From NCBI GenBank assembly GCA_944380935.1, contig CALWJF010000040.1, positions 1 through 40,729 on the forward strand: 40,729 bases of DNA, read 5' to 3'. Shown in pieces: positions 24,866 to 32,356 of the stretch. The translations under genes and the position numbers were made by a program. The stretch comes from an uncultured Clostridia bacterium. GTDB lineage: Bacteria > Bacillota > Clostridia > Oscillospirales > QAMX01. The number at the start of each line of letters is the position of its first letter. Position 1 is the stretch's first letter. A model generated the notes under the pieces. That model was not told where the DNA came from and did not search any database. It saw nothing but the letters and a program-made list of their open reading frames with translations.

Positions 24866-26333
24866 ACTTTCCTCCACCTGACAAAATATGCTTTCCAGCT
24901 GCCGGATTTTCCGCTGCCGGAAGTGTGAACATAAAAGCTGTTACGCCATTTTCACTGGTTACGCGGATTTCTTCTCCGTGCATATTTAAAATCGTCTTGA
25001 CTAAAAACAAACCAAGTCCTGCACTATTCGCATCCATCCCTCGCGATTGATCCACTTTATAAAAACGATCGAAAATATAACGAAGCTGTTCAGGCGGTAT
25101 ATCACGACCGCTATTGGCGATGGTAATATGGATTTTTGCGCCATTTTTCTGCGTCTGCAAATCGATAAAACCGCCTGCTTCTGCATATTTACAGGCATTA
25201 TCCATCAAATTATAAACAACCTGTGCAATATAATCCGCATCTGCGTTAACATAGGTCGCTTCATTTTCAAACCGTACATTCACGGTTAGATTCCGGGATT
25301 CAATCCGTTGCTCCATTTCCAAAAGCGTCCGGCGAATGATTTCATTGATCTCAAAAACACTCGGATGCATCACAATTTCACCAGATGAAATCCTGCTGGC
25401 TTCCAGCATACGCACAACCAGACGGGATAGGCGCTTGGTATCATTCGAAATAATTTGCAGATATTCCCGCTCCTTCTCCGGCGGGATCACGCCATCTAAA
25501 ATCCCATCTGCAAATCCGGCTATCGTTGTCATGGGTGTCTTCAACTCATGGGAAATATTGGCGATAAACGACGCACGCATCTGCTCCAGTTTGGTAATGG
25601 AATCGCACATGCTGTTAAAATTGTGCGCAAGTTCTCCGATCTCATCCGTTCGTCCTTCCGGAACACGCACGTCAAAATCCCCATGGGCAAAATCATGGGC
25701 AGCCTGGGAGATACATCGCAGCGGCTTAGACATATTACGCGCCAGAAAATAAGAAATAACAATACCTAGCGTTAAAACAACAATAGTTATGATATAGAAA
25801 ATGCGCAACGAATTCTCTATCAACTCCATAACGGAATCTGTTGGCGTAGAAACAAAAACCGCTCCAATTACATCGTCATTGATGCCATTAAGGATGTATC
25901 TACCACAGGTATAATGCTGCGTATCATAAAAAAGTCCAAGCGTGCCTACCGAATAAAAGCGACCGTCGTCATAGAGACTGTCAAATAGATATTGCGGCAG
26001 ATGCGTAGTTTTATATCCATAAGTCAATCCGCTCTCATCTGCAAAGCAGAGAATCAGGCCATCTGCATTGCAAACTATGACCGTTTCATCGCTGTAACTA
26101 ACAATAGCCTGCAATCCGGTTAAAAACATTTGCATAACACGCGGATCGCTATCGTTTTCAATCAGCGACGCACTCATATCAGCTATTTTTTCCGCATCGT
26201 CGTAAAGCATTTCCTGAATCTGTTCAACCGAATAATTAAAAGTCAGGGAGATAAATCCTACTGCAAATACGATATGGGAAAAAAAGAGCAAAATCAGCGT
26301 AGAAGCCAAATATCTGGCAAATAATGTTTTCAT
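24843..26333 (-). CDS. Sensor histidine kinase (HAMP, HisKA, HATPase)
   Basis: 496 residues. Membrane helices at about 10-30 and 178-197 flank an extracellular sensor region of about 150 residues, possibly a PAS-like fold. A HAMP domain (about 198-250, SKPLRCISQAAHDFAHGDFD) leads to the phospho-acceptor box FIANISHELKTPMTT with His262. The ATPase domain shows the N box (NLMDNACKYA), F box (IFDRFYKVD) and G box (AGLGLFLVKTI). It is 39 bp downstream of the response regulator gene and overlaps the HtrA gene, which suggests sensing of envelope or secretion stress (inference). No strong ribosome-binding site is seen before ATG 26333. Confidence 0.95.
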   Translation of the reverse strand: MKTLFARYLASTLILLFFSHIVFAVGFISLTFNYSVEQIQEMLYDDAEKIADMSASLIENDSDPRVMQMFLTGLQAIVSYSDETVIVCNADGLILCFADESGLTYGYKTTHLPQYLFDSLYDDGRFYSVGTLGLFYDTQHYTCGRYILNGINDDVIGAVFVSTPTDSVMELIENSLRIFYIITIVVLTLGIVISYFLARNMSKPLRCISQAAHDFAHGDFDVRVPEGRTDEIGELAHNFNSMCDSITKLEQMRASFIANISHELKTPMTTIAGFADGILDGVIPPEKEREYLQIISNDTKRLSRLVVRMLEASRISSGEIVMHPSVFEINEIIRRTLLEMEQRIESRNLTVNVRFENEATYVNADADYIAQVVYNLMDNACKYAEAGGFIDLQTQKNGAKIHITIANSGRDIPPEQLRYIFDRFYKVDQSRGMDANSAGLGLFLVKTILNMHGEEIRVTSENGVTAFMFTLPAAENPAAGKHILSGGGKYEFVDEP

Positions 26334-26372
26334 AGGTGGACATCTACGTCCCCTTTCCGGATCAGATTCAAC

Positions 26373-27068
26373 TTAAGTATCCTGTGATGTATTCAGTTTA
26401 AACTTATAACCGACACCCCAGACCGTGGCCAGTTCCCACTGGTCGCTTACATTTTCCAATTTTTCGCGCAAGCGCTTGACATGTACGTCAATGGTACGCG
26501 TATCACCAAAATAATCGAAACCCCAAACTTCATCGAGCAGCTGACTGCGGGTAAATACCCGATTTGGATTGGACGCTAAAAAATATAACAGTTCAATTTC
26601 CTTAGGCGGTGTATCGATTTTTTTGCCGTCAACTGTCAAATCATATGCTTCCATATCAATCACAAGCTTATCAAAGCTCAAGCGCCGGGAAGATGCTGCA
26701 TCGGGTGAAAAACGCCGCATCACTGCATGGACACGCGCCACTACTTCTTTCATCTCCAACGGTTTGACTATATAGTCATCCGCACCCATTTCGAGCCCTG
26801 TGATTTTATCCGTTGTTTCTCCTTTGGCCGTAATCATAATGATTGGGGTCGATGCTTCCCGCCGGATTTCCCTGCAGACCTGCCATCCGTCCAAAACCGG
26901 CAGCATTATATCCAGCATAACAATATCAGGCTGTATGCGCTTAAATTCCCGGAGACCGGCCGCGCCATCCGCCGCACCGCTGACTTCAAATCCATCCTTT
27001 TCCAAATACAACCGCAAAAGTTCCCGAATATTAGCATCATCTTCCACAATTAACGCTTTTTTAGGCAT
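26373..27068 (-). CDS. OmpR/PhoB-type response regulator
   Basis: 231 residues. The receiver domain (1-115) has the acidic pair in VEDD (10-11), phospho-acceptor Asp53 in VMLDIMLP, the Thr in MITAKGE and the Lys in YIVKPLEMKE. The C-terminal winged helix (about 130-228) shows PPKEIELLYFLASNPNRVFTR and TIDVHVKRLREKLE. It is first in an operon with the histidine kinase and HtrA. Its ATG has AGGAGGTATACAGT upstream. It probably activates its own operon and other genes in response to the kinase. Confidence 0.96.
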   Translation of the reverse strand: MPKKALIVEDDANIRELLRLYLEKDGFEVSGAADGAAGLREFKRIQPDIVMLDIMLPVLDGWQVCREIRREASTPIIMITAKGETTDKITGLEMGADDYIVKPLEMKEVVARVHAVMRRFSPDAASSRRLSFDKLVIDMEAYDLTVDGKKIDTPPKEIELLYFLASNPNRVFTRSQLLDEVWGFDYFGDTRTIDVHVKRLREKLENVSDQWELATVWGVGYKFKLNTSQDT

Positions 27069-27257
27069 ACTGTATACCTCCTCTTATGTATAAACTATAT
27101 CTTTTTAAAGCGTACCCCTCTTACCAATCCTTCGTATTGTAATATACTTCTTACATACAATAAACCAGAAAACCTATAGGGATCTACTTCTCCTTTATTA
27201 CTATATAGTAGGAACAAAACCGGGATATGAATGTTTTGTTAAAAAATCATGTCAAAA

Positions 27258-28637
27258 TCACGCTTTTTTACGTATTCCGCCATGAGGACGGTTTGTATGC
27301 GATGTGCCGCTGCTTTCGTGTACCCGAAATAATCGTATTTTTACCGGCTCCCGTCCAGACCTCGAAATTAAATCCAATTCTGCGCCACAATGCGGCAACA
27401 TACGCAGTATACAGCACAAGTTCGGCACAAGCAAAAACACATTCAAAATATCGCAGGCACTCCAAATTGTATTTCCAGATACAGAGGGTCCAAGTAAAAT
27501 GGCCAAAAGCCATATCCGTGCAAAAAAACCACGTCTTATTCCTGGAAACAAAAAGCCACAGGCACGATCGGCAACCCAGTACCATCCTATTATAGTGGAA
27601 AATCCGAGAAAAGTCACGCAGATCAAAATAAAATATTTTCCTATATATGGAAACAGCGAAAAGGCCCCGGAAATCAGTTTTGACGCATCCGAAAAACCCA
27701 TCCCGGTTTCCAGTGCTGCCGATACAAAACATATTCCCGTCAACGTCGCAAGGATCAGCGTATCGATAACAGCGCTGCATGCACAGCCCAACGCCCGTGC
27801 CGTAGGACTCCCGCTTACTTCTTCCGAAGCGGTAATCCCGGCAGTTCCCATTCCGGCTTCGCTTGAAAAAAGTCCGCGCGCCGTTCCCCAACGTACCGCC
27901 CGCGCAAATCCATAGCCTGCAACCCCTGCGGCTGCCGGACGCATGGCAAACGCCTGTTCAAAAATCAGCGCAATTGCCTCACCTACACTTTCACGTGCTA
28001 TATAAAGAATTCCACCGCATACGCAGATGTATACTGCAATCGTTGGCGGAATTACATATGCACAGAAATCTGCGGCATGTCGGCCGCCGCCCGAAATTAC
28101 TAACGCTGCCAAAAAAGCCAGAAGCGCGCCTGCAATCAGCCATTGTGATCCGGTAAGAGACGGCATAACCGTTCGGACAACCGTGTTTGCCGGAATTGCC
28201 GCGCCGATCAGCAGCCCGCACAAACATACTGCCGATGCATAAACAAAGGCGCTTTTCTTCATTCCAAAACGCTGCAAAACATACATGGGGCCGCCAATCC
28301 CTCCTGCATGCGTATATTTCGCGCAAATCAGACATTCAGCAAACTGTACACCCACCCCGGCAAGCCCTGAAACGAAACACCAAAATACTGCTCCAGGGCC
28401 CCCTGCTGCCACTGCCATGGCTACACCTGCAATATTCCCGACTCCCAGAACTGCCGATAGATTTACACTAACGGCTCGATATGCGCCTTTTCCACGAAAC
28501 AGCTCCACAAACGCCGACAAAAGCCGTCTTTGCGGGAACCGCGCCTGAATGGTAATATAAACAAAGGTTACAAACAATACAAATATAACCGGTGCCGACC
28601 ATATTCCGTCAGCTACTGTTTCAATCCAGTGCGCCAT
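27258..28637 (-). CDS. Sodium:alanine symporter (AGCS family)
   Basis: 459 residues with roughly ten membrane segments. Family marks include VSVNLSAVLGVGNIAGVAMAV, the AAGGPGAVFWCFVSG signature, and FSSEAGMGTAGITAS, in which conserved polar residues line the sodium/amino-acid path. AGCS carriers import alanine or glycine with sodium. AGGAGGAGG precedes the ATG. It is monocistronic and divergent from efp. The last residues (GGIRKKA) are basic and cytoplasmic. The substrate cannot be narrowed from sequence alone. Confidence 0.93.
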   Translation of the reverse strand: MAHWIETVADGIWSAPVIFVLFVTFVYITIQARFPQRRLLSAFVELFRGKGAYRAVSVNLSAVLGVGNIAGVAMAVAAGGPGAVFWCFVSGLAGVGVQFAECLICAKYTHAGGIGGPMYVLQRFGMKKSAFVYASAVCLCGLLIGAAIPANTVVRTVMPSLTGSQWLIAGALLAFLAALVISGGGRHAADFCAYVIPPTIAVYICVCGGILYIARESVGEAIALIFEQAFAMRPAAAGVAGYGFARAVRWGTARGLFSSEAGMGTAGITASEEVSGSPTARALGCACSAVIDTLILATLTGICFVSAALETGMGFSDASKLISGAFSLFPYIGKYFILICVTFLGFSTIIGWYWVADRACGFLFPGIRRGFFARIWLLAILLGPSVSGNTIWSACDILNVFLLVPNLCCILRMLPHCGAELDLISRSGREPVKIRLFRVHESSGTSHTNRPHGGIRKKA

Positions 28638-28738
28638 AAAATCCTCCTCCTGATATTTTTATATCCCAATCATCCTTATGACACATCCTGTGGAATTATG
28701 CAATTTTGATGTTTTTACAGTATTGTTTTTGAAATAGC

Positions 28739-28767
28739 TTGCAATTTATAGGGTTTTAGCGTATAAT
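28739..28767 (+). promoter_or_regulatory. Promoter of the efp operon
   Basis: TTGCAA (28739-28744) is separated by 17 bp from a perfect TATAAT (28762-28767), 41 bp before the efp start codon. Confidence 0.75.
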
Positions 28768-28808
28768 AGTTATAGCTATGAGCAATTTATATATTGGAGG
28801 TTTTCTAT

Positions 28809-29366
28809 ATGATTTCTGCCGGCGATTTTCGCAACGGTGTGACTTTTGAAATGGACGGACAGGTCTACCAGGTCATAGAATTCCAGCATGTTAAACCAGG
28901 TAAGGGCGCTGCTTTCGTGCGTACCAAGTATAAGAACGTTATTTCCGGTGGTGTGGTCGAACGTTCCTTCAGTCCGACAGACAAGTTCGAAAACGCCTAT
29001 ATTGAGCGCAAGGAAATGCAATATTTATACAACGACGGCGATCTGTATTATTTTATGGATATGGACACCTATGAGCAAATGCCGCTTAACCGCGCAACCC
29101 TCGGCGATGGCTTTAAATTTGTTAAAGAAGAAATGATGGTTAAGGTGCTTTCCTATAAGGGCAATGTTTTTGCCGTTGAGCCGCCGACTTTCGTGGAACT
29201 TACCGTTACGGAAACTGAACCCGGCGTTGCTGGTAATACTGTCACTAATACGATGAAGCCCGCCACACTGGAAACCGGCGTTGAAATTAAGGTCCCGTTG
29301 TTTGTCAATATCGGCGACACCCTGAAAATCGACACTCGCACGGGCGAATATTTGGGCCGCGCATAA
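28809..29366 (+). CDS. efp: Elongation factor P
   Basis: 185 residues from ATG 28809, with TTGGAGG 8 nt upstream; the in-frame ATG at 28794 precedes that site. EF-P relieves ribosome stalling at consecutive prolines. The N-terminal KOW-like domain carries [14 protein letters not shown], with Lys32 at the tip that enters the peptidyl-transferase centre. The two OB-fold domains end with the signature [21 protein letters not shown] (shown shortened: [18 protein letters not shown]). It is the first of three plus-strand genes (28-bp gap, then a 1-bp overlap). Confidence 0.98.
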   Translation: MISAGDFRNGVTFEMDGQVYQVIEFQHVKPGKGAAFVRTKYKNVISGGVVERSFSPTDKFENAYIERKEMQYLYNDGDLYYFMDMDTYEQMPLNRATLGDGFKFVKEEMMVKVLSYKGNVFAVEPPTFVELTVTETEPGVAGNTVTNTMKPATLETGVEIKVPLFVNIGDTLKIDTRTGEYLGRA

Positions 29367-29393
29367 AGTGCGTGTAGAATAAACGGAGGATTT

Positions 29394-29861
29394 ATGACTT
29401 CTCAGGAAAAAGTAGCCTATTTGAAAGGCCTGATGGATGGACTGGAACTTGACGAAAACGCCAAGGAAACCAAGATGTTCAAGGCAATTGTAGATACGCT
29501 TGCCGATTTGGCATCCGATCTTGCAGATGCAGAAGACGATATTATTGATATGGGCGAGCAGATTGACGATATTGTAGACGAAATTGTTGATCTGGAAGAC
29601 GATTTTGACGATCTTGTTGAGGATCTTTCTGATGAAGACGAGGATGACGAAGAGGATGACGAGGACACAGATGAGGATGAAGATGATTTTTTTGAAATCA
29701 ACTGTCCCAACTGCGGGAATTCCCTCTATATTGATTCCGGTGTTCTGGAAGAAGGCGAAATCGAGTGCCCTGAATGCGGCAGTGTGATCGAATTTAATCC
29801 CTGCGGTATGTGCTCCAAATGCGACGATGAGGACGACGAAGACAAAGGAGACGATGAATAA
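29394..29861 (+). CDS. Acidic zinc-ribbon protein of the clostridial CD1247 type
   Basis: 155 residues. The N-terminal segment (KVAYLKGLMDGLELDENAKE) matches the small 'CD1247 N-terminal' domain that I recall from Clostridia, often encoded next to efp. It is followed by a helical stretch and a run of almost pure Asp/Glu (about 65-100). The C-terminus has zinc-ribbon cysteine pairs: CPNCGN at about 103, CPECGS about 25 residues later, and CGMC/CSKC near the end. The charge suggests a cytosolic protein interacting with a basic partner such as ribosome or RNA-binding protein (inference). The CGGAGG site precedes the ATG. Function unknown. Confidence 0.82.
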   Translation: MTSQEKVAYLKGLMDGLELDENAKETKMFKAIVDTLADLASDLADAEDDIIDMGEQIDDIVDEIVDLEDDFDDLVEDLSDEDEDDEEDDEDTDEDEDDFFEINCPNCGNSLYIDSGVLEEGEIECPECGSVIEFNPCGMCSKCDDEDDEDKGDDE

Positions 29862-30205
29862 TGGTACGGCATCGCAGTGAAATGCAAAGCAGGGTTCAGC
29901 ACGAGCTGCGCGGCGGTAAAGGCGATGTTACCTTCCTGGATATGATGCTGCCGGATGAAACTTTTGGAAAAATGCGTGTATGCAGCGAAATTTCCATGGA
30001 AAAAGGCTGCTCTATCGGTCGGCATCCACATGAGGTGGAAGCGGAGCTTTTCATCGTCAAACAGGGCATCGCAACAATCGACGACAACGGCACGATCAAA
30101 AAATGCGGCGTCGGCGATGTGATTTATACCGGAAACGGTGAATTCCATAGCTTAATGAACGAGGATGAGGAAACACTGATTGTTTACGCCATCGTGATTA
30201 ACTGA
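29861..30205 (+). CDS. Small cupin-domain protein
   Basis: 114 residues forming one cupin barrel. Motif 1 is visible as SIGRHPHEVEAELFIVKQG, with His, His and Glu metal ligands. Motif 2 is GDVIYTGNGEFHSLMN with a further His. Its ATG overlaps the stop of the preceding gene (TAATG), so translation is probably coupled. Single-domain cupins include metal-dependent isomerases, dioxygenases and small-molecule binders; nothing here selects one. It ends the efp operon before a strong terminator. Confidence 0.88.
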   Translation: MVRHRSEMQSRVQHELRGGKGDVTFLDMMLPDETFGKMRVCSEISMEKGCSIGRHPHEVEAELFIVKQGIATIDDNGTIKKCGVGDVIYTGNGEFHSLMNEDEETLIVYAIVIN

Positions 30206-30210
30206 ATTTA

Positions 30211-30256
30211 AAACCCGTCTGCGAAAGACAATATTCTTTCTTGCAGACGGGTTTTT
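30211..30256 (+). terminator. Terminator of the efp/cupin operon
   Basis: AAACCCGTCTGC (30211-30222) pairs with GCAGACGGGTTT (30243-30254), with an inner GAAAGA/TCTTTC extension. A run of T follows, 5 bp after the cupin stop. Confidence 0.9.
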
Positions 30257-30550
30257 TACGCAAATGAGTACAAAAGAACGCCACCCCATTGATTTTCATC
30301 TTTTGCAGGGACGGTCTATTTTATAATTGGAATCGCGTATCTTTACTCGAAACGGTTTTCTATTTTCAAGTGGATAGCTTTTATATCGTCAATAAATTGC
30401 AAAACGCAAAAATAAAAATGTATTTTGCAATTTTGCTTGGCAGGTTTATGCTCATTTTTGACGCTTTTCCTTTCCCTGCGCGGATCACGGGATTGGGTAT
30501 TCTTACATATGCGATTTGGTATATAAGCTAACTACACTTGATTAAATTGA
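30257..30550. other. Intergenic stretch with a doubtful small ORF
   Basis: An open frame from TTG 30289 to 30531 has no ribosome-binding site. Its last 37 codons (from ATG 30418) encode a hydrophobic stretch (YFAILLGRFMLIFDAFPF). Because a good terminator follows immediately, something may be transcribed here, either a short membrane peptide or a small RNA. I do not recognise it. Confidence 0.25.
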
Positions 30551-30551
30551 C

Positions 30552-30590
30552 CGGCTCCGCAGGGGGTTGATGCCTGCGGAGCCGATTTTT
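30552..30590 (+). terminator. Terminator after an unassigned transcript
   Basis: CGGCTCCGCAG (30552-30562) pairs perfectly with CTGCGGAGCCG (30574-30584), followed by ATTTTTA. No confident gene lies directly upstream. Confidence 0.75.
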
Positions 30591-30707
30591 ACCCCTTCGC
30601 TTTGCCAGTTTTAAATCGGAGCTTTATTTTCAAGGAATTGTTTATAATAAACAAAATGGTTTATTAAATACTTTATATTATTTCTTCAATTTTGTGTAAA
30701 ATTTTTA

Positions 30708-30736
30708 TTGACTTTTTATATGATTTCGCATATACT
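30708..30736 (+). promoter_or_regulatory. Promoter of unit 1 (Cys-rich protein and lipoprotein)
   Basis: TTGACT (30708-30713) and TATACT (30731-30736) are separated by 17 bp. The expected start near 30743 puts the first ribosome-binding site (GGAAGGAG, 30743-30750) almost at the 5' end of the RNA. Confidence 0.8.
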
Positions 30737-30758
30737 AAAAACGGAAGGAGAATTCGAT

Positions 30759-30770
30759 ATGTTGAGATGA
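30759..30770 (+). CDS. Three-codon leader ORF (Met-Leu-Arg-stop), unit 1
   Basis: ATG TTG AGA TGA has a strong GGAAGGAG site 8 nt upstream. It is conserved without change in unit 2. Its stop codon overlaps the ATG of the next small ORF (ATGA). The sequence shows a minimal ORF under a strong site; a regulatory role through ribosome occupancy is an inference. Confidence 0.5.
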   Translation: MLR

Positions 30771-30958
30771 CCGAAAGGAGGCTTATAAATCATCTCCCCG
30801 GACCGATACGCACCGTAGTCCTGCACTTTATGTACATCACCACAGGCCATACCGGAAAGGAGAATAATAATGAAAAAAAGTCGAAGCGTATTAACCGTTG
30901 TTATGTGCATTGCTTTTATTGCAGCGGTTGGATGTGGTATTTCAGTAAATGCCAGTGA
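30767..30958 (+). CDS. Second leader ORF, unit 1, running into the Cys-rich gene out of frame
   Basis: The ORF starts MTERRLINHLPGPIRTVVLH and reads through the ribosome-binding site and start of the downstream gene in another frame, to a stop at 30958 (63 residues). In unit 2 the same ORF stops exactly at the downstream start codon. One of the two differences between the copies in this ORF is synonymous (CGC/CGA, Arg), which suggests, weakly, that the reading frame is kept. It begins at the ATGA junction with the three-codon ORF. Its job may be to bring ribosomes across the region that can mask the downstream ribosome-binding site. Confidence 0.45.
   Translation: MTERRLINHLPGPIRTVVLHFMYITTGHTGKENNNEKKSKRINRCYVHCFYCSGWMWYFSKCQ
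30794..30862 (+). promoter_or_regulatory. Possible Shine-Dalgarno-sequestering leader RNA, unit 1
   Basis: CTCCCCGG (30794-30801) can pair with CCGG-AAA-GGAG (30852-30862), giving 8 pairs with a 3-nt bulge and masking the GGAG site of the gene at 30870. CTCC can instead pair with an upstream GGAG (30777-30780). Between them lies a hairpin, GGAC-CGA-TACG-CAC-CGTA-GTCC (30800-30821). The only difference between the two copies there is in the 3-nt loop. The alternatives compete for the same bases, as in translational attenuators. Confidence 0.45.
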
Positions 30959-31286
30959 AATGGAAGTAAATAATAATCCTTATATTGGCGAACATGAGCA
31001 TGATGATAACTTTGATACTGTCGATACAGAAGAGAGTGTTACGCGCGAGTACTGCAACGCGTGCGGCGGCTGGACTACTGTATCCGTCTGCCGTGGCGTT
31101 GAAGCGTTTGGACATGAGGACACACATACTGTAAATGGACAAGAATGTACCAGAATCTTCACGCGCGGTTTTCTTGATCACCGGTGTGGTTGGTGCGATA
31201 ATGTCGTCTCATCTGTTTTTGGACACTATTGTACCACATATCATACTATTTGTGATGATGAGCCATGCATATGGCCGCAGTTATGA
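30870..31286 (+). CDS. Small secreted Cys/His-rich protein
   Basis: 138 residues, family not recognised. A signal sequence (1-29) ends near SVNAS; Cys22 in AAVGC could alternatively be a lipobox. The mature part is acidic at first (EHEHDDNFDTVDTEE) and then rich in Cys and His: CNACGG, CRG, ECTR, HRCGWC, HYC, TIC and EPC, at least nine Cys in about 85 residues. The CxxC pairs suggest a zinc-ribbon or disulfide-rich fold. AAAGGAG lies 7 nt before the ATG. It sits between the duplicated leader and the first lipoprotein gene; unit 2 has no equivalent. Confidence 0.75.
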   Translation: MKKSRSVLTVVMCIAFIAAVGCGISVNASEMEVNNNPYIGEHEHDDNFDTVDTEESVTREYCNACGGWTTVSVCRGVEAFGHEDTHTVNGQECTRIFTRGFLDHRCGWCDNVVSSVFGHYCTTYHTICDDEPCIWPQL

Positions 31287-31315
31287 ATCGTTTCAAACTG
31301 CTTGGAGGGATCGTC

Positions 31316-31945
31316 ATGAATCGGAATAGAAGAAGATTTCTGTTTTCCTTTGGATTCGCTTTGATTTTACTGCTGTGCAGCGCTTGTGCGCATACACAGA
31401 AAACTTCGGAGCGCAGTTTTTTTCAGGAATTTACACGCACACCGGATTCGTTAAAAATTCAATCGCTGAACGCCGGAATGGATGCGGACGCGGCCTTATC
31501 TGCGCTGGGGCTGACACACGAAGACTGCAAAAGCGTAGAATCGAAAGCGCTTCCGGGAACAGTTGTCTACCGACCGATTACAGGATATACATTTTCAGAG
31601 TTTGATCCGTATATAACGGACATTCAGTTATATTTTAACGACGCCGGATTATATTTCATCAGTTACAACGTTGCGTTTTGGGATACGGAATTTGCCGATG
31701 CTTTTGCATTGGCCGAAAATGCCTATCAACAAATCGACGAATATCTGGATGCAGAGGGATATACTTTTGGTTCTTCGCTTGAGGACCTGGCAAAAGGCGA
31801 TCTGCTTGACCAGCCATTTACGAAATGCTGGAAAATTGGCGAGCAGAATATCGACTTTACAATTACCCATCAGGACTGGTCAGGCGCCTCGGTGCATACG
31901 GATAATGAGACCGTCGTCTCTCTTCAGTTAAATGTCTCCTTATAA
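31316..31945 (+). CDS. Lipoprotein of unknown function, paralogue 1
   Basis: 209 residues from ATG 31316, chosen for the GGAGGG site just upstream; an in-frame ATG at 31265 would lie inside the preceding gene. A basic start, hydrophobic core and lipobox LCSAC indicate a lipid-anchored surface protein. The mature domain is mixed alpha/beta and acidic, without recognised family motifs. It resembles the protein at 32353-33024: both have ISYNVAFWD, a LTHEDCKSVES / LAREDCEIFES segment, a DLLDQ segment and a Q-W/R-SGA stretch near the end. Binding rather than catalysis seems likely (inference). Confidence 0.8.
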   Translation: MNRNRRRFLFSFGFALILLLCSACAHTQKTSERSFFQEFTRTPDSLKIQSLNAGMDADAALSALGLTHEDCKSVESKALPGTVVYRPITGYTFSEFDPYITDIQLYFNDAGLYFISYNVAFWDTEFADAFALAENAYQQIDEYLDAEGYTFGSSLEDLAKGDLLDQPFTKCWKIGEQNIDFTITHQDWSGASVHTDNETVVSLQLNVSL

Positions 31946-31956
31946 CTATTAACTAT

Positions 31957-32001
31957 ATTGGTTTCGTGCAGGCTTCTGTCTTGTACGAAACCAATTTTTT
32001 T
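31957..32001 (+). terminator. Terminator of unit 1
   Basis: ATTGGTTTCGT (31957-31967) pairs perfectly with ACGAAACCAAT (31985-31995), followed by seven T residues, 12 bp past the lipoprotein stop. From here to the unit 2 promoter I see only the start of the repeated leader. Confidence 0.9.
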
Positions 32002-32189
32002 CCGCTGAAAAGCCTGTTTGTATCCCCTGTTTTCAATCCAAATGAAGCAAACCCTCTTTATACCAGAAGGTTTACCCTTCTGCTTACCAATTTTAAATTA
32101 CATCTTTATTTTCAAGGAATTGTTTATAATAAACAAAATGGTTTATTAAATATTTTATATTATTTCTTCAATTTTGTGTAAATTTTTTG

Positions 32190-32218
32190 TTGATTTTTTA
32201 TATGATTTCACATATACT
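32190..32218 (+). promoter_or_regulatory. Promoter of unit 2 (lipoprotein paralogue 2)
   Basis: TTGATT (32190-32195) and TATACT (32213-32218) are spaced by 17 bp, as in unit 1. The -35 box differs by one base from copy 1. Confidence 0.78.
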
Positions 32219-32240
32219 AAAGACGGAAGGAGAATTCGAT

Positions 32241-32252
32241 ATGTTGAGATGA
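32241..32252 (+). CDS. Three-codon leader ORF (Met-Leu-Arg-stop), unit 2
   Basis: Identical to the unit 1 ORF, with the same GGAAGGAG site 8 nt upstream and the same ATGA overlap with the following small ORF. Confidence 0.5.
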   Translation: MLR

Positions 32253-32356
32253 CCGAAAGGAGGCTTATAAATCATCTCCCCGGACCGATACGAACCGTAG
32301 TCCTGCACTTTATGTACATCACCACAGTCCATACCGGAAAGGAGAACTACAGATGA
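32249..32356 (+). CDS. Second leader ORF, unit 2, coupled to the lipoprotein start
   Basis: 35 codons, starting MTERRLINHLPGPIRTVVLH and ending GKENYR. Its TGA overlaps the ATG of the lipoprotein gene at 32353 (ATGA), and its start overlaps the stop of the three-codon ORF. Three reading frames are therefore stacked by 4-bp overlaps, a layout that normally means translational coupling. A ribosome finishing this ORF would open any structure masking the GGAG at 32341-32344. Confidence 0.5.
   Translation: MTERRLINHLPGPIRTVVLHFMYITTVHTGKENYR

Larger units (their letters stand above)
30631..30864 (+). repeat. Duplicated promoter/leader module, copy 1
   Basis: This 234-bp segment aligns without gaps to 32113-32346, with 8 differences counted by eye; weaker similarity reaches back to about 30588. 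It contains the promoter, the Met-Leu-Arg mini-ORF, the overlapping second small ORF and the ribosome-binding site of the next gene. Only two differences fall in the predicted transcript: one is synonymous and lies in a hairpin loop, and one changes Gly to Val in the small ORF. The genes it precedes are far more diverged. Confidence 0.92.
32113..32346 (+). repeat. Duplicated promoter/leader module, copy 2
   Basis: The gapless partner of 30631-30864, offset by 1482 bp. The differences are mostly upstream of the transcribed part. The alternative pairing segments and the first ribosome-binding site are unchanged. Confidence 0.92.

Noticed and set aside
27268..27915. Open frames of about 200 codons on both strands within the symporter gene
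   Set aside because: They lie within the AGCS gene, which has clear family motifs and membrane helices; these frames show none.
29417..29710. Minus-strand frame encoding a poly-serine protein
   Set aside because: It is the complement of the Asp/Glu-rich tract (GAY/GAR codons read as TCN). Not a gene.
30692..30958. Longer version of the leader ORF starting at 30692
   Set aside because: That start codon lies upstream of the promoter's -10 box and would not be transcribed from it. The frame is better begun at ATG 30767.
30588..32352. Insertion-sequence ends as the cause of the direct repeats
   Set aside because: No transposase or terminal inverted repeats occur between or around the copies; each copy is a promoter/leader in front of a related gene, which fits tandem duplication.
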